From: JBBCJM01 sp037190175
GTDB taxonomy: Bacteria > Pseudomonadota > Alphaproteobacteria > Rhodobacterales > Rhodobacteraceae
Assembly: GCA_037190175.1 (NCBI GenBank)
Contig: JBBCJM010000077.1
Span: 1-14,903 of the forward strand
Direction of reading: 5' to 3'
DNA: 14,903 nucleotides
Made by a program: the position numbers and the translations under genes. The notes below the pieces were generated by a model that was given only the letters and a program-made list of their open reading frames with translations, was not told where the DNA came from and made no database searches. Each line of letters opens with the position of its first letter. Position 1 is the stretch's first letter. Shown in pieces: positions 1-7,321 of the stretch.

Positions 1-914
1 CGGCCGCATCCGCCACAAGACACAGGACCATCCCGGCCTGCATCCGCCGCTCGTCGATGATGCCCTCTGGAGCCAGGTGCAGCAGCGCATCGCCGCGACC
101 CGGCGGAAAGCCTTCGGCGGACAGGAGCGTCCGCAGCCCTCCCGGCGCCTGCTGCTCGGCAAGCTCTTCGACGAGACCGGCGACCGGCTGGTTCCCCACC
201 AGTCGCTGCGCCATGGTCGGCGCTACCTCTACTACGTCTCGGCCCGGCTGCTGCTGGCAGGCCCCCGCGATCCCGCCGGCTGGCGCCTGCCCGCAGAGCC
301 GCTGGAAGCCGCGATCCGGGCGGTGCTCCTCGATCATCTGCGCGAGGCAGTTGCGCGCCATGCGATCCTGGCCCAGCCCCGGGCAGCGGAAGCCGCGGCA
401 CTGTCGCAGCGCATGGCGCAGCTTCTGGCTCGTCTCGATGCCGAGCCCGCCGCCTTCGCCGGTCTCCTCGGCCGTGTGGTGTTGGCGCCGGGAACCCTCA
501 CCCTGCATCTGGCCGTCGGGGAACTGGCCGAAGCCCTCGGTGTGAAGGCGGGCGATCTCTCGGCAGGCGTCATCGCCGTTTCCCTCCCCCTCACCCTGCG
601 CCGCCGCGGGGTCGAGACCCGCATCCTCGTCGGCGATCTCGCTCCGGCTCCCGATCCCGTCCTGATCCGTGCCCTCGCCGAGGCGCGGACCTGGGCCGGG
701 GAACTCCGCCGCGGTGTTGCCCTGCCGGGACCTCGCCCGTCGGGCCAAGATCTCCGACGCCCTCATCCGCACCCGCCTGCCGCTCGCCTCCCTCGCCCCC
801 GACCTGCAGGCCACCATCCTCGACGGACGCCAACCGCCCGGCCTCACCCTCGCCCGTCTCCTGCGCGACGACATCCCCCTCGACTGGAACCAGCAGCGCC
901 GCCGCTACGGGTGA
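1..914 (+). pseudogene. Large serine recombinase, C-terminal part, frameshifted
   Basis: Site-specific DNA recombinase of the large serine (resolvase/invertase) type; only the C-terminal half is in the window, so the catalytic serine domain cannot be seen. Reading from base 2, the protein has a GRIRHK...HPGLHPPLVDDALW stretch typical of the Recombinase domain. It continues with the GKLFDETGDRL...GRRYLYYVS segment that corresponds to the zinc-ribbon region but lacks cysteines, then a helical region. Around 711-728 the homology moves to the next frame, where RDLARRAKISDALIRTRL (a helix-turn-helix-like part) and the typical tail ILDGRQPP...IPLDWNQQRR lead to a stop at 912-914. One extra base (or two missing) therefore separates the two halves. 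I infer a decayed gene of an integrated element next to the flagellar locus; a sequencing error would also explain it. The long frame continuing to 1135 is not protein-like beyond about 718. Confidence 0.8.
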
Positions 915-953
915 GCCGGCAGCACCTCAGGCTGCCGCTCGCCGAACCGCAAA

Positions 954-989
954 TTTCCCTGATATTTCCCTGCTGGCAGGGAATTCCGC
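954..989. repeat. 36-bp direct repeat with hairpin, copy 1
   Basis: First copy of a 36-bp repeat that begins TTTCCCTG and ends CAGGGAATTCCGC. It matches the copy at 1079-1114 at 31 of 36 positions. Within it, TTCCCTG (966-972) and CAGGGAA (977-983) form a perfect 7-bp stem with a 4-base loop. A second TTCCCTG (955-961) could pair with the same 3' arm. Its function is unknown. It lies 40 bases after the recombinase stop, so it may belong to that element. Confidence 0.75.
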
Positions 990-1078
990 ATCCCCCCGCA
1001 AGGCGCACAGAACTGTCCACGGCAGAGCCGCGACGGGCTCCCGCGGGCACAGCATCGCGGCCGCGCCGCCGCCAGAGC

Positions 1079-1114
1079 TTTCCCTGTTATTTCCTTGTTC
1101 TCAGGGAATTCCGC
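1079..1114. repeat. 36-bp direct repeat with hairpin, copy 2
   Basis: Second copy of the repeat at 954-989. The hairpin is preserved: TTCCTTG (1091-1097) faces CAGGGAA (1102-1108), and the one changed base still allows a G-U pair in RNA. The outer bases TTTCCCTG and CAGGGAATTCCGC are unchanged, while four of the five differences fall in the second TTCCCTG arm and the loop. Confidence 0.75.
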
Positions 1115-1230
1115 CGCAAAGCCGAACCGACCTGAACCGGGACCAGAGACCGCAGGCCCAAACCGCGCCCCCAAGGCCCCCGCACCGCGCCTCTCCTCCG
1201 CGACCGCCCCGCCAAACCCCCGGAAATACC

Positions 1231-1257
1231 CCGCAAATTCCCGCAGAGACCGGGAAA
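1231..1257. repeat. Degenerate third hairpin of the same type
   Basis: TTCCCG (1238-1243) and CGGGAA (1251-1256) form a 6-bp stem with a 7-base loop, in an AAATTCCCG...CGGGAAA context. It resembles the two 36-bp repeats upstream but is diverged and may be inverted. Membership of the same family is an inference. Confidence 0.4.
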
Positions 1258-1282
1258 CCGCCAAACCCGACGACTGCCCACA

Positions 1283-1299
1283 GGGGGTTTTGCACCCCC
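1283..1299. other. GC-rich hairpin (possible terminator or dispersed repeat)
   Basis: GGGGGT (1283-1288) pairs with ACCCCC (1294-1299) around a 5-base loop; a second CCCCC (1303-1307) could compete for the same arm. The stem is followed by GCAGGATATTTGTGACACCA without a proper T tract, so a rho-independent terminator is not proven. It could end transcription from the recombinase side, or be a dispersed repeat. Confidence 0.35.
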
Positions 1300-1381
1300 G
1301 GACCCCCGCAGGATATTTGTGACACCAAAGAAAGCAGGTCGGGGGTTCGGGCGAGGGCGGTGGCCGCTCGCCCCGGCGAAA

Positions 1382-1415
1382 ATCGCGCGGATTGTCGGGA
1401 TTAAGGCGGCCTTCA
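1382..1415 (+). promoter_or_regulatory. Putative motB promoter with CtrA-like box
   Basis: The 23 bases 1382-1404 match 2300-2322 upstream of flgE at 19 positions, with a common core ATTGTCGG[G/C]ATTA. They lie 65 bases before the motB start, compared with 72 before flgE. TTAA (1401-1404) and TTCA (1412-1415) are spaced by 7 bases, one mismatch from the CtrA consensus TTAA-N7-TTAA. The promoter role is inferred from position and from sharing the element. Confidence 0.5.
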
Positions 1416-1468
1416 CGCCGATGGGCCAGGATGGCCCCGGGTGGACGTGTGGATGAACGGGTGAGGGA

Positions 1469-2299
1469 ATGGGCGGGCAGGGCAATGCCGCGCCGGTTGT
1501 CATCAAGCGCAAGAAGGTCATCGCCGGCGGCGGCCACCACGGGGGGGCGTGGAAGGTCGCCTATGCCGACTTCGTGACGGCCATGATGGCCTTCTTCATG
1601 CTGATGTGGCTGCTGAACGCGACGACCGAGAAACAGCGCAAGGGGCTGGCGGATTATTTCAATCCCACGATCCCGGTGAACCGGATCTCGGGCGGGGGCG
1701 AAGGCGCCTTCGGCGGCGACAGCGTGTTCGCCGAGGAGACGCTGGCGCATAACGGCACCGGCGCCTCGAACCTGCATCCGACCGAGGCGGAGGCCGCCCG
1801 CGGCGACAGCGGCGAGGCGGTCCCTTCGCCCGAGGCGCAGAAGGCGGAGGTCGACGCGATGCTGGCCGCCCGCGGCGGCGAGAGCATGACGATGGAGCGC
1901 GCGCTGCGCCACGTCGTCACCCGGGTGACCGACCAGGGGCTGGTGATCGAGGTCTTCGACCTGCCCGGCGCGCCGCTGTTCGATGCCGAGACCGCCGCCC
2001 CCAACCCGGTGATGGCCGAGATCGCCGCGGTACTGGCCGAGGTGATGGCGCTGGCCACCAACGGGATCGCGGTCGAGGGCCATGTGCGCGCCCTGCCGGT
2101 GATCCGCATCGACGCCCCGGCCTGGGCCCTCTCGGCCGCCCGGGCGCAGGCCGTGCGCGCGGCGCTGGAGGCCGCGGGCACGCCGCCCGCAAGGATGCGG
2201 CGGGTGACGGGCCATGCCGACCGCCGCCCGGCGACCCCCGACCCCGCGGCCGCGCGCAACAACCGGCTGGAGGTGATCCTCTTGCGGCGGAACCTCTGA
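1469..2299 (+). CDS. motB: Flagellar motor stator protein MotB
   Basis: Stator subunit that pairs with MotA to form the ion channel and anchors the complex to peptidoglycan. The 276-aa protein has a short cytoplasmic start with RKK, the conserved HHGGAWKVAYADFVTAMMAF motif and one membrane helix (about 33-50). D34 is in the position of the ion-binding aspartate. A plug/linker region and a C-terminal OmpA-like domain (about 150-276) with LSAARAQAV and the ARNNRLEVILLR end follow. In the peptidoglycan-binding part the usual GHTD is GHVR (204-207), so the acidic residue is missing, while R225 of the second motif is present. The ATG at 1469 is the only in-frame start before the conserved motif. 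Its GAGGGA touches the start codon almost directly, which is closer than normal. The gene is about 9.7 kb from motA and begins the + strand block motB-flgEKLI. Confidence 0.95.
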   Translation: MGGQGNAAPVVIKRKKVIAGGGHHGGAWKVAYADFVTAMMAFFMLMWLLNATTEKQRKGLADYFNPTIPVNRISGGGEGAFGGDSVFAEETLAHNGTGASNLHPTEAEAARGDSGEAVPSPEAQKAEVDAMLAARGGESMTMERALRHVVTRVTDQGLVIEVFDLPGAPLFDAETAAPNPVMAEIAAVLAEVMALATNGIAVEGHVRALPVIRIDAPAWALSAARAQAVRAALEAAGTPPARMRRVTGHADRRPATPDPAAARNNRLEVILLRRNL

Positions 2300-2338
2300 A
2301 TCGCTCGAATTGTCGGCATTAGCCGGTTCTTAAGCCGC
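2300..2338 (+). promoter_or_regulatory. flgE promoter with CtrA-like site
   Basis: Starts right after the motB stop. It contains the 23-bp element shared with the motB promoter (2300-2322) and TTAGCCGGTTCTTAA (2319-2333), a TTAA-N7-TTAA-type CtrA site with one mismatch. The 20 bases 2319-2338 match the - strand of 10478-10497 in front of fliF at 16 positions, including the whole right end TTAAGCCGC. CtrA control of flagellar genes is established in Caulobacter and in the Fla2 system of Cereibacter sphaeroides; for this site it is inferred. Confidence 0.65.
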
Positions 2339-2393
2339 CGCGCGGATGGTGGCACCCGACCGTCGCGTCCAAGCAGCAGAAGGGTGCCTTTCC

Positions 2394-3686
2394 ATGACCA
2401 TTTCCTCCTCGCTGAACGCGGGGGTGGCCGGGCTCAACGCCAATGCCACGCGCCTGTCCACCATCTCGGACAACATCGCCAACGCCTCGACCTATGGCTA
2501 CAAGCGGGCGGATGCCGATTTCCACTCGCTGGTCACCGGCACCGGCGGGCTGTCGGTCTATTCCGCCGGCGGGGTGCGGGCGACCACCGGGCGGATGATC
2601 GACGAGCGCGGCCCGCTGGTGGGCAGTTCCAACCCGACCGACATCGCCATCGACGGGCGCGGTTTCCTGCCGGTCACCAACATCGCCGCCGTGGGCAACG
2701 GCGGGCCTTGGCCGGTGGTGCTGGCCACCACGGGATCCTTCCGGCCCGACGAGAACGGGGTGCTGCGCACCGCCACGGGCGAGGTGCTGATGGGCTGGCC
2801 CGCGGACGGCAACGGGATGGTCGGCCCCATGCCCCGCGATTCGATGGGCGGGCTGGAGCCCGTGCGCATCCGCTCGAACGAATACGTGGGCAACCCCACC
2901 ACCCGGATGTCGCTGGGGGTGAACCTGCCCGCCACCGCCACCATGGCCGGCGCCCCCGGCCTGCCGGAGGTGCTGACGCAGGAATACTACACCAACCTCG
3001 GCACCTCCGAGCGGCTGACGGTGACCTATACCCCGGTGGTCCCCGCCACCGGCGCCTCGAACCGGTGGGTGATGACGGTGACCGACAGCGCATCGGGCGG
3101 TGCGGTGGTGGGGGAGTACGAGCTGACCTTCGACGACAGCCGCGCCGACGGCGGCAAGCTCCTCTCGGTCGTCACCGTGGCGGGCGGTGCCTACGACCCC
3201 GCCACCGGCACCGCGGCGCTGACGCTGGCGGGCGGGCCGCTGACGCTCTCGATAGGCGGGCCGGACGGGATGACCCAGCTGTCGGACCGTTTCGCGCCGA
3301 TCTCGGTCGGCAAGGACGGCTCGCCGGTCGCCACGCTCCTGTCGGTCGAGGTCGATCCCAACGGAAACCTGATGGCGGTCTACGACCAGGGCTTCACCCG
3401 CCGCATCTACCAGATCCCGCTGGTGGACGTGCCGAACCCCAACGGCCTCACCGTGCTGTCGAACCAGACCTACCAGATCTCCACCGCCTCGGGGCCCTTC
3501 TACCTGTGGGACGCGGGCGACGGGCCGACGGGCAGCATGGCGGGCTACAGCCGCGAGGAATCCGCCACCGACGTGGCGGCGGAACTGACCCAGTTGATCC
3601 AGACCCAGCGCGCCTATTCCTCGAACGCCAAGGTGATCCAGACGGTGGACGAGATGCTGCAGGAAACCACCAACATCAAACGCTGA
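2394..3686 (+). CDS. flgE: Flagellar hook protein FlgE
   Basis: Subunit of the flagellar hook, exported through the flagellar type III system and polymerised on the rod tip. The 430-aa product has the N-terminal rod/hook helix with DNIANASTYGYKRA (26-39), the TDIAIDGRGF segment of FlgE/F/G proteins, a variable central domain, and the C-terminal coiled helix ending AKVIQTVDEMLQETTNIKR. I chose ATG 2394, not the upstream in-frame ATG 2346: AGAAGGG (2378-2384) sits 9 bases before it, and the family's conserved N-terminus begins there. The length is close to that of E. coli FlgE (about 400 aa). FlgK follows after 9 bases, so the two are probably co-transcribed from the CtrA-type promoter at 2300-2338. 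Confidence 0.95.
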   Translation: MTISSSLNAGVAGLNANATRLSTISDNIANASTYGYKRADADFHSLVTGTGGLSVYSAGGVRATTGRMIDERGPLVGSSNPTDIAIDGRGFLPVTNIAAVGNGGPWPVVLATTGSFRPDENGVLRTATGEVLMGWPADGNGMVGPMPRDSMGGLEPVRIRSNEYVGNPTTRMSLGVNLPATATMAGAPGLPEVLTQEYYTNLGTSERLTVTYTPVVPATGASNRWVMTVTDSASGGAVVGEYELTFDDSRADGGKLLSVVTVAGGAYDPATGTAALTLAGGPLTLSIGGPDGMTQLSDRFAPISVGKDGSPVATLLSVEVDPNGNLMAVYDQGFTRRIYQIPLVDVPNPNGLTVLSNQTYQISTASGPFYLWDAGDGPTGSMAGYSREESATDVAAELTQLIQTQRAYSSNAKVIQTVDEMLQETTNIKR

Positions 3687-3695
3687 GCCTGACCC

Positions 3696-5147
3696 ATGAC
3701 CCTCTCGGCCGCCATGTCAAACGCGCTCTCGGGGCTGACCGTCGCCGCGCGGGCCGCGGAACTCGTCTCCTCCAACATCTCGAACGCCCTGACCGAGGGC
3801 TATGGCCGGCGCGAGCTGGTGGTGCAGGCCCGAGCATTGGGCGGCTCGGGGCAGGGGGCGATGGTGGCGGCGGTGCGGCGGCATTCCGACCCGGTGGTGA
3901 CCGGCGACCGCAGGCTGGCGGAGGCCGGCGCCGCCGACCGCCAGGTCCGCGCCACAGGGCTGGCGCGGATCGAGGCGGCGCTGGGCTCGCCCGAGGACGC
4001 GGGTTCGTTGACCGCGCGGATCGCGGCCTTCGACGCGGCGCTGGTGGCCGCCGCCGGGCGGCCCGAATCGCAGGCGCGGCTGGGCGCGGTGGCCGATGCC
4101 GCCCGCGCGGTGGCCGGCGCGCTGAACGCGGCCTCGGCGGCGTTGCAGGAGGTGCGGGCCGCTGCCGACGCCGGGATCGCCCGCGACGTGGCCGCGCTGA
4201 ACGAGGGTTTGCGCGGGGTGGCCGAGTTCAACACCCGCATCATGTCGCTGGCCGCCGGAGGCCGCGACGCCTCGGCGCTGATCGACCAGCGCCAGCAGCT
4301 GATCGACGGCATCGCCGCCATCCTACCCCTGCGCGAGATCGCGCGCGAGAACGGGCGCGTCGCGCTCTATACCGCCGGCGGGGCGATGCTGTTGGACGGG
4401 GTGAGGCCCGCGCAGGTCGGCTTCCAGCCCGTGGGCGTGATCGTGCCCGAGATGACGCTGGCCTCGGGCGCGCTGTCGGGGATCACGCTGGACGGCAGGC
4501 CGGTGGCGGGCAGCGGGCTGGCGGGCGGTTCGCTGGCGGCCAACTTCGTCCTGCGCGACGATCTGGGTCCGAGGGTGCAGGCCGACCTCGACGCGCTGGC
4601 CCGGGATCTGGCGGAACGGTTCCAGCCCGGCCCCGACGCCACCTTGGCCATGGGTGCGCCGGGGCTGTTCACCGACCTGGGCGCGGCGGTCGATCTGGCG
4701 CGGGAGACCGGGCTCGCCGCCCGGCTGCGGCTCAATGCGGCGGCCGACCCCGAGCAGGGCGGCGAGGCGCGGCGGCTGCGCGACGGGCTGGGCTCCGCGA
4801 CCGCCGGCGCACCTGGCGACCCTTCGCTGCTGGTGGCCTTGCAGGCGGCGCTGGGGGCGGCGAGGCCCACCGCCTCGGGCGCCTTCGCCGGCCCCGCGCG
4901 CGGGCTGGCCGATCTCGCGGCGCAGGTGCTCTCCTCCGTGGCGCAGCGCCGGGTCGGCGCCGAGGCCGAGACCAGTTTCGCCGCCGCCCGCGCCGGGGCG
5001 CTGAAGGTGGCCGAGTTGCAGGGCGGCGTGGATACCGACCGCGAGTTGCAGGATCTGCTGGTGATCGAGCGGATGTACGGCGCCAATGCCCGCGTGGTGC
5101 AGGCCGCCGACAGCATGATCCGCCAGCTGCTGGAGGGCTTCAGATGA
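3696..5147 (+). CDS. flgK: Hook-filament junction protein FlgK (HAP1)
   Basis: First hook-associated protein, which joins the hook to the filament. The 483-aa product has the N-terminal D0 helix with SSNISNALTEGYGRR (25-39) and the matching C-terminal helix YGANARVVQAADSMIRQLL, the paired coiled-coil ends common to axial proteins. A central heptad-like, Ala-rich region contains LIDQRQQLIDGIA, a signature of FlgK. It is about 60 aa shorter than the enteric protein, the reduction lying in the central domains. There is no clear Shine-Dalgarno sequence in the 9-base gap after flgE, so translation is probably coupled. Its stop overlaps the flgL start by 4 bases (ATGA at 5144-5147). Confidence 0.93.
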   Translation: MTLSAAMSNALSGLTVAARAAELVSSNISNALTEGYGRRELVVQARALGGSGQGAMVAAVRRHSDPVVTGDRRLAEAGAADRQVRATGLARIEAALGSPEDAGSLTARIAAFDAALVAAAGRPESQARLGAVADAARAVAGALNAASAALQEVRAAADAGIARDVAALNEGLRGVAEFNTRIMSLAAGGRDASALIDQRQQLIDGIAAILPLREIARENGRVALYTAGGAMLLDGVRPAQVGFQPVGVIVPEMTLASGALSGITLDGRPVAGSGLAGGSLAANFVLRDDLGPRVQADLDALARDLAERFQPGPDATLAMGAPGLFTDLGAAVDLARETGLAARLRLNAAADPEQGGEARRLRDGLGSATAGAPGDPSLLVALQAALGAARPTASGAFAGPARGLADLAAQVLSSVAQRRVGAEAETSFAAARAGALKVAELQGGVDTDRELQDLLVIERMYGANARVVQAADSMIRQLLEGFR

Positions 5148-6145
5148 GCGCGATCACCCTGGGCGGCCTGGCGCAGGCGCATCTGTTGCGCCGCGGCGCC
5201 GCTGGGCTGAAGGCGGAGGCGCAGCGGCTGGGCACCGAACTGGCCACCGGCCGGCAGGCGGATGCCGCCCGCGCGCTGGGCGGCGACCTGGCGCCGCTGG
5301 CCGCCATCGAGGGCTCGCTGGCCCGCGCGAAAGCCTATGCCACGGTGACCGCCGAGGCCGGGCTGATGCTGGCCGGGGTGCAGCAGGTGCTGGAACGGGT
5401 GGATGCCGCGGCCTCCGACCTCGCCCCCTCGCTGCTGCGCGCCGCGAATACCGCGCAGGCCGCGCTGGTGGAGGCGGCGGGGGCCGAGGCCGCCTCGCGG
5501 CTCGACGCCGCGGTGGCGGCGCTGAACACCCGGCTGGTCGACCGCACGCTGATGGCCGGCACCGCGACCGACGGGCCGGCGCTGATCGCCGGGCCGGCCT
5601 TGCTCGACGCGGTGGCGGCGGCCGCCGCGGGGGCCACCACGGCGGCCGAGGTCGCCGCCCGGGTGGATGCCTGGTTCGCCGACCCCGCGGGCTTCGGCGC
5701 CGCCTGGCTGGGAAGCGGCGGGCCGGTGCGCCTGCCGGTCTCGCCCGAGGATACGGTGAGCCTCGACGTGACCGCCGCCGACCCCGCCTTGCGCGACACG
5801 CTGCGCGGGCTGGCGCTGGGGGCTTTGCTCGACCGCGGCCTGCCAGCAGGCGCGCCGGTGGAACGGCTGGAGCTTGCCCGGCTGGCCGGCGAGGCGCTGG
5901 TCGGCGCCGGCACCGCCCGGGCCGAGCTTGCCGCCCGGGTGGGCACCGCCGAGGGCCGGGTGGAGGCCGCGCGCCAGCGCAACGGCGCCGAAGCCGCGGC
6001 GCTGGAGATGACGCGCGCGACGCTCCTCGCCGCCGACCCCTACGACACCGCGACAAGGTTCGAGGCGGCGCAGAGCCAGCTCGAGACCCTGCACGCCGTC
6101 ACCGCGCGCCTGGCGCGCCTCAGCCTGGTGGATTTCCTGCGATGA
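5144..6145 (+). CDS. flgL: Hook-filament junction protein FlgL (HAP3)
   Basis: Second junction protein, which lies between FlgK and the flagellin filament. The 333-aa product shows the flagellin-like N-terminus with LGTELATGRQADAARALGGD (29-48) and the C-terminal helix LETLHAVTARLARLSLVDFL. Between them are Ala-rich helices (60-135) and a small central domain. The length is close to enteric FlgL (317 aa). The reading frame is open far upstream through flgE and flgK, but this is a high-GC shadow: ATG 5144 overlaps the flgK stop and starts the family's N-terminus. The gene is coupled to flgI through an ATGA overlap at 6142-6145. Confidence 0.88.
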   Translation: MSAITLGGLAQAHLLRRGAAGLKAEAQRLGTELATGRQADAARALGGDLAPLAAIEGSLARAKAYATVTAEAGLMLAGVQQVLERVDAAASDLAPSLLRAANTAQAALVEAAGAEAASRLDAAVAALNTRLVDRTLMAGTATDGPALIAGPALLDAVAAAAAGATTAAEVAARVDAWFADPAGFGAAWLGSGGPVRLPVSPEDTVSLDVTAADPALRDTLRGLALGALLDRGLPAGAPVERLELARLAGEALVGAGTARAELAARVGTAEGRVEAARQRNGAEAAALEMTRATLLAADPYDTATRFEAAQSQLETLHAVTARLARLSLVDFLR

Positions 6146-7236
6146 TCCGACTGCTTGTCGTGCTGCTGCTGCTCGCCGCCCCGCTTTCCGCCGGTCCGGT
6201 GCGGCTGAAGGATCTGGTGGAATTCGACGGGGTGCGCGGCAACGACCTGGTGGGCTATGGCCTGGTGGTTGGGCTGAACGGCACCGGCGACGGGCTGCGC
6301 AACAGCCCCTTCACCGAGGAGATCATGGCCAATCTTCTGGAACGGTTGGGGGTCAACGTGACGGGCGAGGACTTCCGCCCGCGCAACGTGGCCGCGGTTC
6401 TGGTGACCGCGGCGCTGCCGCCCTTCGCCCGCTCCGGCGCGCGGATCGACGTGAACGTGGCCGCCATCGGCGATGCCAAGAGCCTGCTGGGCGGCACCCT
6501 GGTGATGACGCCGCTGAACGGGGCCGACGGGCAGATCTACGCCGTGGCGCAGGGGGCGGTGATCGCCGGCGGCATCTCGGCCGAGGGCGCGGCGGCGCGG
6601 GTCTCGCGCGGGGTGCCGACCGCCGGCGCCATCCCCGCCGGCGCCCGGGTGGAGCGCGAGGTGGCCTTCGACTTCGCCGCGCTCACGGTGGTGCGGCTGG
6701 CGCTGCGCAACCCGGATTTCTCCACCGCCGGGCGGATCGAGGCGGCGATCAACCGCGAATTCGGCCGCCCGGTGGCCCTGATGCTGGACGCGGGCACCGT
6801 GGCGGTGGACATCGCCGCCGCCCGCATGGCCTCGCCCGCGCATGTGCTGGGGCGGGTGGAAAGCATCCTGGTGGAACCGCAGACCCGCGCCCGGGTGGTG
6901 GTGGACCAGCGTTCGGGCACCATCGTGATGGGCGAGGACGTGCGGATCAGCCGGGTGGCGCTGGCGCAGGGCGGGCTGACGCTCAGGGTCGAGGAGCGGC
7001 CCATGGTGGCGATGCCCAACCCCTTCGCTGCCGGCGAGACCGTAGTGGTGCCGCGCACCGCGGCGGGGGTGGAGGTGGCCGAGGGCACCGGCATGGCCGA
7101 GGTCTCGGGCGGCACCAGCCTGTCCGAGGTGGTGGCCGGGCTGAACGCGCTGGGCGTGGCCCCGCACGACATGATCGACCTCTTGAAGAGCATCCACGCC
7201 GCCGGGGCGCTGCACGCGGAATTCGTGGTGCGGTAG
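6142..7236 (+). CDS. flgI: Flagellar P-ring protein FlgI
   Basis: Periplasmic subunit of the P-ring, the peptidoglycan bushing around the rod. The 364-aa product has a Sec signal peptide (hydrophobic 2-16, likely cleavage after PLSAG) and then VRLKDLVEFDGVRGNDLVGYGLVVGLNGTGDG, here positions 20-51, the family hallmark. Further conserved parts are ARIDVNVAAIGDAKSLLGGTL (102-122), RSGTIVMGEDVRIS and the end LLKSIHAAGALHAEFVV. The length is almost identical to E. coli FlgI. It is the last gene of the + block; the matching L-ring and A-ring genes are not in this window. It converges with fliP, with 85 bases between the stops. Confidence 0.97.
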   Translation: MIRLLVVLLLLAAPLSAGPVRLKDLVEFDGVRGNDLVGYGLVVGLNGTGDGLRNSPFTEEIMANLLERLGVNVTGEDFRPRNVAAVLVTAALPPFARSGARIDVNVAAIGDAKSLLGGTLVMTPLNGADGQIYAVAQGAVIAGGISAEGAAARVSRGVPTAGAIPAGARVEREVAFDFAALTVVRLALRNPDFSTAGRIEAAINREFGRPVALMLDAGTVAVDIAAARMASPAHVLGRVESILVEPQTRARVVVDQRSGTIVMGEDVRISRVALAQGGLTLRVEERPMVAMPNPFAAGETVVVPRTAAGVEVAEGTGMAEVSGGTSLSEVVAGLNALGVAPHDMIDLLKSIHAAGALHAEFVVR

Positions 7237-7321
7237 GGGCGGCCCGCCAGGGGAACCCCGCGTGGCAGGGGGAGGGCAAATTCCTTGCAAGAAACTTGCC
7301 GCCAACCGGGCCGCCGGCCGC

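Larger units (their letters stand above)
915..1468. other. Intergenic region between recombinase remnant and motB
   Basis: About 550 bases with no convincing gene: the frames open here on both strands have no recognisable protein signature and are low-complexity Arg/Pro/Gly-rich translations. It holds two 36-bp direct repeats with internal hairpins (954-989, 1079-1114), a third related hairpin (1238-1256), a GGGGGT/ACCCCC hairpin (1283-1299) and the motB promoter region with a TTAA-N7-TTCA box (1401-1415). I see no tRNA or clear integration site. Confidence 0.7.

Noticed and set aside
915..1135. Extension of the recombinase frame to 1135
   Set aside because: After about 718 the frame is Pro/Arg-rich and has no homology; the true C-terminus is in the next frame and stops at 914.
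954..1257. CRISPR array
   Set aside because: Only two similar repeats with one non-repeating interval of about 90 bases, a third that is diverged, and no cas genes.
905..2215. 436-codon - strand frame over the intergenic region and motB
   Set aside because: It lies opposite MotB for half its length and covers the repeats for the rest; no recognisable domain, low-complexity composition.
2346..2393. Upstream in-frame ATG for flgE
   Set aside because: The added 16 residues (MVAPDRRVQAAEGCLS) do not fit the family, and the good Shine-Dalgarno sequence serves ATG 2394.
2384..5143. Open frame running over 2.7 kb ahead of flgL in the flgL frame
   Set aside because: It overlaps the clear flgE and flgK genes in another frame. 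Its translation is an Arg/Gly/His-rich shadow produced by high GC; flgL starts at the ATGA overlap at 5144.
7237..7321. Possible bidirectional terminator between flgI and fliP
   Set aside because: Only a 5-bp stem (GCAAG/CTTGC, 7287-7299, loop AAA) and short GC palindromes are present, without a T tract in either direction. Not enough to call.
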